DNA of 64,000 nucleotides from Selenomonas sp. oral taxon 892 str. F0426 (GTDB lineage Bacteria; Bacillota; Negativicutes; Selenomonadales; Selenomonadaceae). How positions within the stretch are numbered: the stretch's first letter is position 1; every line of letters begins with the position of its first letter. The notes below the pieces were generated by a model. That model was not told the DNA's origin. It did no database searches and saw nothing but the letters and a program-made list of their open reading frames with translations. Position numbers and translations under genes: made by a program. The DNA lies in the NCBI RefSeq assembly GCF_000468035.1, contig NZ_KI260535.1, positions 102,806 to 166,805 on the forward strand. Reading direction: 5' to 3'. Positions 60,910 through 64,000 of the stretch are shown one piece after another.

Positions 60910-61764
60910 TCACGTCCGTTTTTTCGCGATGACGGTACGCATCTTTTGGAGGTTGCGGCCATACTCCTTCGGGCTCCGCATGGCGATGACGGTGTAGAGT
61001 GCGTCGCTGATTGCCATGTGGATGAGCCGCGAGGAAACGGCCTCGGAGCTGTAGTGCACCTCCCGCCCCATACCGTGCAGGACGACATGGCCGAGACGGG
61101 CAAGCGGAGAGTGCGCATGACTCGTGATGACGATGACACGGGCGCCTGCATCCCGCGCTGTACGCACAGAGTCGAGCAGCTCGATGGTCGCACCCGTATG
61201 AGAGACGGCGATGACGACATCCTTCGAGGTGAGGAGCGATGCCGAGGTCGCCTGCTGATGCGCATCACTGTAGGCCTGTACGACCATACCGAAGCGCAGG
61301 AATCGCGTCTCGATGTCACGGCAGACCGTAGCGGAGTTGCCGAACCCATAGACGGCAATGTGCCGTGCACCGCAGATGATGTCGACGGCACGCTCGACGG
61401 CGCGGCAGTCGAGGAGTCTCAGTGTGTCCTGCAGGCCGTCCGCAATATTGCGAAAGACCTTCTGCACGACCTTTTCACACGTATCTGCAGCGTCGATATC
61501 CTGATCGACCGTCTCCGTCTGCACATAAAGTTCTGCTGCGAGTGCGATCTTAAAGCTCTGCAGTCCGCCGAATCCCAGTTTTTTGCAAAAGCGCGAGATA
61601 GTGATCTCAGAGCTTCCAACCGCTGCTGCAAGCTCTGAGATTGTCAGCTCCATCACCTCTCTCAAATGTGCAGACACATAGTCTGCGATGCGCTTCTCCG
61701 TGCGCGTCATGTGCATATAACTGCCGCGCAGAATCGGCAGCGGCAAATTCTCTGCCGTCATCAT
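60910..61764 (-). CDS. MurR/RpiR-family transcriptional regulator
   Basis: A 284-residue regulator. The N-terminal HTH reads MTRTEKRIADYVSAHLREVMELTISELAAAVGSSEITISRFCKKLGFGG (in segments), followed by a SIS sugar-phosphate domain: HIAVYGFGNSATVCRDIETRFLRFGM, DVVIAVSHTGATIELLDSVRTARDAGARVIVITS. Such proteins respond to amino-sugar phosphates, which fits the adjacent sialic-acid-synthase remnant. Start at 61764 (next codon also ATG) follows AAGGAGAGAGG. A TATAAT with TG extended -10 is upstream at 61801-61806 on the minus strand. Confidence 0.9.
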   Translation of the reverse strand: MMTAENLPLPILRGSYMHMTRTEKRIADYVSAHLREVMELTISELAAAVGSSEITISRFCKKLGFGGLQSFKIALAAELYVQTETVDQDIDAADTCEKVVQKVFRNIADGLQDTLRLLDCRAVERAVDIICGARHIAVYGFGNSATVCRDIETRFLRFGMVVQAYSDAHQQATSASLLTSKDVVIAVSHTGATIELLDSVRTARDAGARVIVITSHAHSPLARLGHVVLHGMGREVHYSSEAVSSRLIHMAISDALYTVIAMRSPKEYGRNLQKMRTVIAKKRT

Positions 61765-61826
61765 CCCTCTCTCCTTCCGTTCTCCTTCTCTATCATTGTC
61801 ATTATAGCAAAGATCAACATAAAAAA

Positions 61827-61853
61827 CACCACCTGTAAAAATTGCAGGCAGTG
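61827..61853 (-). terminator. Terminator after yitT-type gene
   Basis: A 9-bp stem with two G-T pairs (61827-61835 with 61845-61853), followed on the minus strand by TTTTTT. Confidence 0.65.
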
Positions 61854-61873
61854 TGAAGTGCAGTGGCTCCGTC

Positions 61874-62812
61874 CTAGTGTATTGCTTTTTTCTTGAAGCG
61901 TCCGCCCACGATATCGTGTACTGCATTGATCGTGACGAAGGCACGCTCGTCCTTGTCGAGAACAATCTCCTTGAGCTTGTCGAGCTCGAGACGTGTGACG
62001 ACGCAGTAGAGAATCTCCTTCGCCTCACCCGTGTAGCCGCCTGCGCCATGCAGCAGCGTCACACCGCGGCCAAGACGCTCATTGAGTGCCACCGTCATCT
62101 CCTCATGCTCGCTCGTGACAATCATCACGGCGTAGGACTCATCGAGACCTTTCAGTACAACGTCAATCATCTTTGCAATGACGAAGTAGGCAAAGAGCGA
62201 GTACATCGCCTTGTCCCAACCGTAGAGCAGTCCGGCCGAGGAGAGAATGAAGAGGTTGATAAACATGACGATCTCGCCGACGGAGAACTGTGTCCGCGCA
62301 TCCATGATGATGGCAACGATCTCTGTCCCGTCGAAGCATCCGCCCGTACGCATGACAATGCCGACGCCGAGTCCCGTCACCACGCCGCCGAAGATCGCGG
62401 CAAGAAAGGGATCATTCGTCACCTGCGGCACATCGTGCAGCACCCCAGACCAGATCGAGAGCATGATGATGGCAAAGATCGTGGAAAGTGCAAAACTCTT
62501 GCCGATCTGCTTGTACCCCATATAGACGAACGGGATGTTGAAGAGCACGAGGAAGACGCCGAGCCCCATCCCCGTGATCGTCTGTGACATGATCGAGAGG
62601 CCGACCACACCGCCGTCGATGACATTGTTCGGAATCAGAAAGAGTTCCAATCCTGCGGCGGTGATGAGTGCACCGAGAATGAGCCACAACCCTTTTTTGA
62701 TGTAAAACCCCACGCCCTTGGGCGCTGCCGTCTTTTTGTGCTTTCCCGTCGTCACGGCCGGCGTTCCCCCCGTCTGACTGTGCGGATCTGTCGTGTCCAT
62801 TTCCGTGGCCAT
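61874..62812 (-). CDS. YitT-family (DUF161/DUF2179) membrane protein
   Basis: A 312-residue membrane protein. A hydrophilic 30-residue N terminus precedes about five helices with repeated glycine-rich motifs: LGALITAAGLELFLIPNNVIDGGVVGLSIM and AAIFGGVVTGLGVGIVMRTGGCFDGTEIVA, then a cytoplasmic DUF2179 domain (IVTSEHEEMTVALNERLGRGVTLLHGAGGYTGEAKEILYCVV...). The family is widespread in Firmicutes and its role is unclear. ATG at 62812 follows AGGGGTG. TTGTCA-17-TATAAT promoter lies upstream. Confidence 0.88.
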   Translation of the reverse strand: MATEMDTTDPHSQTGGTPAVTTGKHKKTAAPKGVGFYIKKGLWLILGALITAAGLELFLIPNNVIDGGVVGLSIMSQTITGMGLGVFLVLFNIPFVYMGYKQIGKSFALSTIFAIIMLSIWSGVLHDVPQVTNDPFLAAIFGGVVTGLGVGIVMRTGGCFDGTEIVAIIMDARTQFSVGEIVMFINLFILSSAGLLYGWDKAMYSLFAYFVIAKMIDVVLKGLDESYAVMIVTSEHEEMTVALNERLGRGVTLLHGAGGYTGEAKEILYCVVTRLELDKLKEIVLDKDERAFVTINAVHDIVGGRFKKKAIH

Positions 62813-62846
62813 AATACACCCCTGTTTCAATGTAATTTCTGTTCCC

Positions 62847-62875
62847 ATTATAGTGGAAAGAAAAAGCACTGACAA
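62847..62875 (-). promoter_or_regulatory. Promoter of yitT-type gene
   Basis: TTGTCA (62870-62875) and TATAAT (62847-62852) on the minus strand with a 17-base spacer, 35 bases before the start. Confidence 0.65.
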
Positions 62876-62900
62876 GTCCACCGATATATGTTCCAATTCC

Positions 62901-62929
62901 TTGACTTAGAGTGACCCAAGATATATGAT
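62901..62929 (+). promoter_or_regulatory. Promoter of fruK
   Basis: TTGACT (62901-62906), 17 bases, TATGAT (62924-62929), 50 bases before the start. Confidence 0.6.
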
Positions 62930-62979
62930 GGTTTTAATGGGGAAGATTATCATTTGAAAACATAGGGAGGGATGATTGC

Positions 62980-63888
62980 ATGATCTACACCGTTACCTTC
63001 AATCCATCGATCGACTACATCGTACGGTTGGAAAAGCTCACTGCGGGTGAGATCAACCGTGTGGACTACGAGCAGATCCTGCCGGGGGGCAAGGGCATCA
63101 ATGTCTCCATTGTGCTGAAAAATCTCGGACATGACTCGACGGCGCTGGGCTTCCTCGCGGGCTTCACGGGAGCTACAATGCAGCAGATGCTGCACGTGTT
63201 CGGCGTCACGGACGATTTTGTGCGCTTAGACGAGGGCTTCTCGCGCATCAACGTCAAGATCAAAGCAGAGAAAGAGACCGAGATCAACGGGCAGGGTCCG
63301 ATCATCACGGAGGAAGCACAGCGTGCTCTCTTTGAGAAACTCGACCGTCTCCAAAGCGGTGACACGCTCGTCCTCGCAGGTTCGATCCCAAATACGCTGC
63401 CCGATGATATATACGAACGCATCATGGCGCATCTCGAGGGACGCGGCATCCGCATCGTCGTCGACGCAACGAAGAATCTGCTGCGGCGCGTGCTGAAATA
63501 CCGCCCATTCCTCATCAAGCCAAACAATCACGAACTCGGTGAAATGTTCGGTGTCGAACTGAAAACAGATGACGACATCATCTTCCACGCAAAAAGGCTC
63601 CAGGAGGAGGGCGCGACGAACGTACTCATCTCAATGGCAGGAGACGGCGCGATTCTCTTGACGGCAGAGGGCGTATTCTACCGCTCTGCCGCACCGAAGG
63701 GAACACTTGTCAACTCCGTGGGTGCAGGCGACTCGATGGTCGCAGGCTTCCTCGCGGGCTTCATTGAGTCGAACGGCGATTACGAGCGTGCCTTCTGCAT
63801 GGGCGTCGCAACCGGCTCCGCCTCCGCATTCTCCGAGAATCTCGCCACGCGTGAGGAAGCGCTTGCACTCCTCAAGACGATTGTGTGA
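62980..63888 (+). CDS. fruK: 1-Phosphofructokinase (PfkB family)
   Basis: A 302-residue cytoplasmic kinase that converts fructose-1-phosphate to fructose-1,6-bisphosphate. Start YTVTFNPSIDYIVRLEKL and LPGGKGINVSIVLKNLG are diagnostic of FruK/LacC types; the C-terminal ATP/Mg site NSVGAGDSMVAGFLAGF carries the catalytic Asp. LacC (tagatose-6-phosphate kinase) is a similar alternative. No PTS transporter gene is seen before the window ends; repeat DNA follows. SD GGGAGGG before the ATG. Confidence 0.88.
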   Translation: MIYTVTFNPSIDYIVRLEKLTAGEINRVDYEQILPGGKGINVSIVLKNLGHDSTALGFLAGFTGATMQQMLHVFGVTDDFVRLDEGFSRINVKIKAEKETEINGQGPIITEEAQRALFEKLDRLQSGDTLVLAGSIPNTLPDDIYERIMAHLEGRGIRIVVDATKNLLRRVLKYRPFLIKPNNHELGEMFGVELKTDDDIIFHAKRLQEEGATNVLISMAGDGAILLTAEGVFYRSAAPKGTLVNSVGAGDSMVAGFLAGFIESNGDYERAFCMGVATGSASAFSENLATREEALALLKTIV

Positions 63889-63920
63889 GCGGCGAATCAC
63901 AGAGGCGTGATGCGGTGTCA

Positions 63921-64000
63921 CAAAGCGAACCTTAGTGAAGCAAGTGAGTAAAGTGCGCGGTACGCCCCGTCGGATTTCTTTCGTTCAAGCGAAGCGCGTT
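63921..64000 (-). repeat. 80-bp repeat, copy 2 (truncated by window end)
   Basis: Reverse complement of 23928-24007 with about nine in ten positions matching. The other arm of its hairpin would lie past the window edge. Confidence 0.75.

Overview
The window reads as a chromosome segment of a GC-rich, flagellated, anaerobic Negativicutes bacterium, most likely Selenomonas or a close relative. It combines outer-membrane proteins (a TonB-dependent receptor joined to a porin-like barrel) with a Bacillus/Clostridium-style late flagellar operon (yvyF, flgM, flgN, flgK, flgL, yviE, fliW, csrA, flaG, fliD, fliS, fliT, flagellin). It also has anaerobic enzymes: pyruvate formate-lyase and an activase-like radical SAM protein. 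The genus is inferred; no rRNA is present. I found no tRNA, rRNA, CRISPR array or intact insertion sequence.

Bases 1-13000, mostly plus strand: the N-terminal part of pflB (minus strand), a flavodoxin-like protein, a YgbA-family Cys-rich protein, asparaginase, a TrmO/TsaA-like protein, a 1596-residue TonB receptor-porin fusion, a candidate small RNA or attenuator, thioredoxin reductase followed by two glutaredoxin-like proteins, a GntP-family permease and an exported SYLF-domain protein. Bases 13000-24000: lysA (minus), a complete branched-chain amino-acid ABC importer (livJ-H-M-G-F), a CBS-CBS-ACT protein, apbE, a GtrA-like membrane protein, a DeoR-family repressor and a radical SAM protein. 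Bases 24000-29200, minus strand: a Ca2+-type P-ATPase, a PepSY membrane protein, the hibernation factor hpf and a cold-shock protein.

Bases 29300-55100, all minus strand, form one continuous motility block. Transcription runs from yvyF through the flagellar hook-junction, cap, chaperone and regulator genes to flagellin, then into about 15 kb of unusual multi-domain proteins. These are three GT41 (O-GlcNAc-transferase-like) proteins with TPRs, two GT2-TPR proteins (one carrying three GT2 modules), a TPR protein and a three-domain GT2/GT2/GT4-like protein. The tight overlaps and position downstream of flagellin make this a probable flagellin O-glycosylation island. A sigma-28-type promoter precedes flagellin and another probably precedes flgM; fliW-csrA and a long flagellin leader point to CsrA/FliW control.

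Bases 55100-64000: a four-gene metal P-ATPase cluster with two HMA2-type proteins and an unusual SCG membrane motif, a YibE/F membrane protein, a decayed sialic-acid-synthase-like gene behind an RpiR-type regulator, a YitT-family membrane protein and 1-phosphofructokinase. Several dispersed repeats punctuate the spacers. The most striking is a GC-rich palindromic element whose small hairpin changes sequence but keeps its pairing; one copy lies in the predicted lysA leader.
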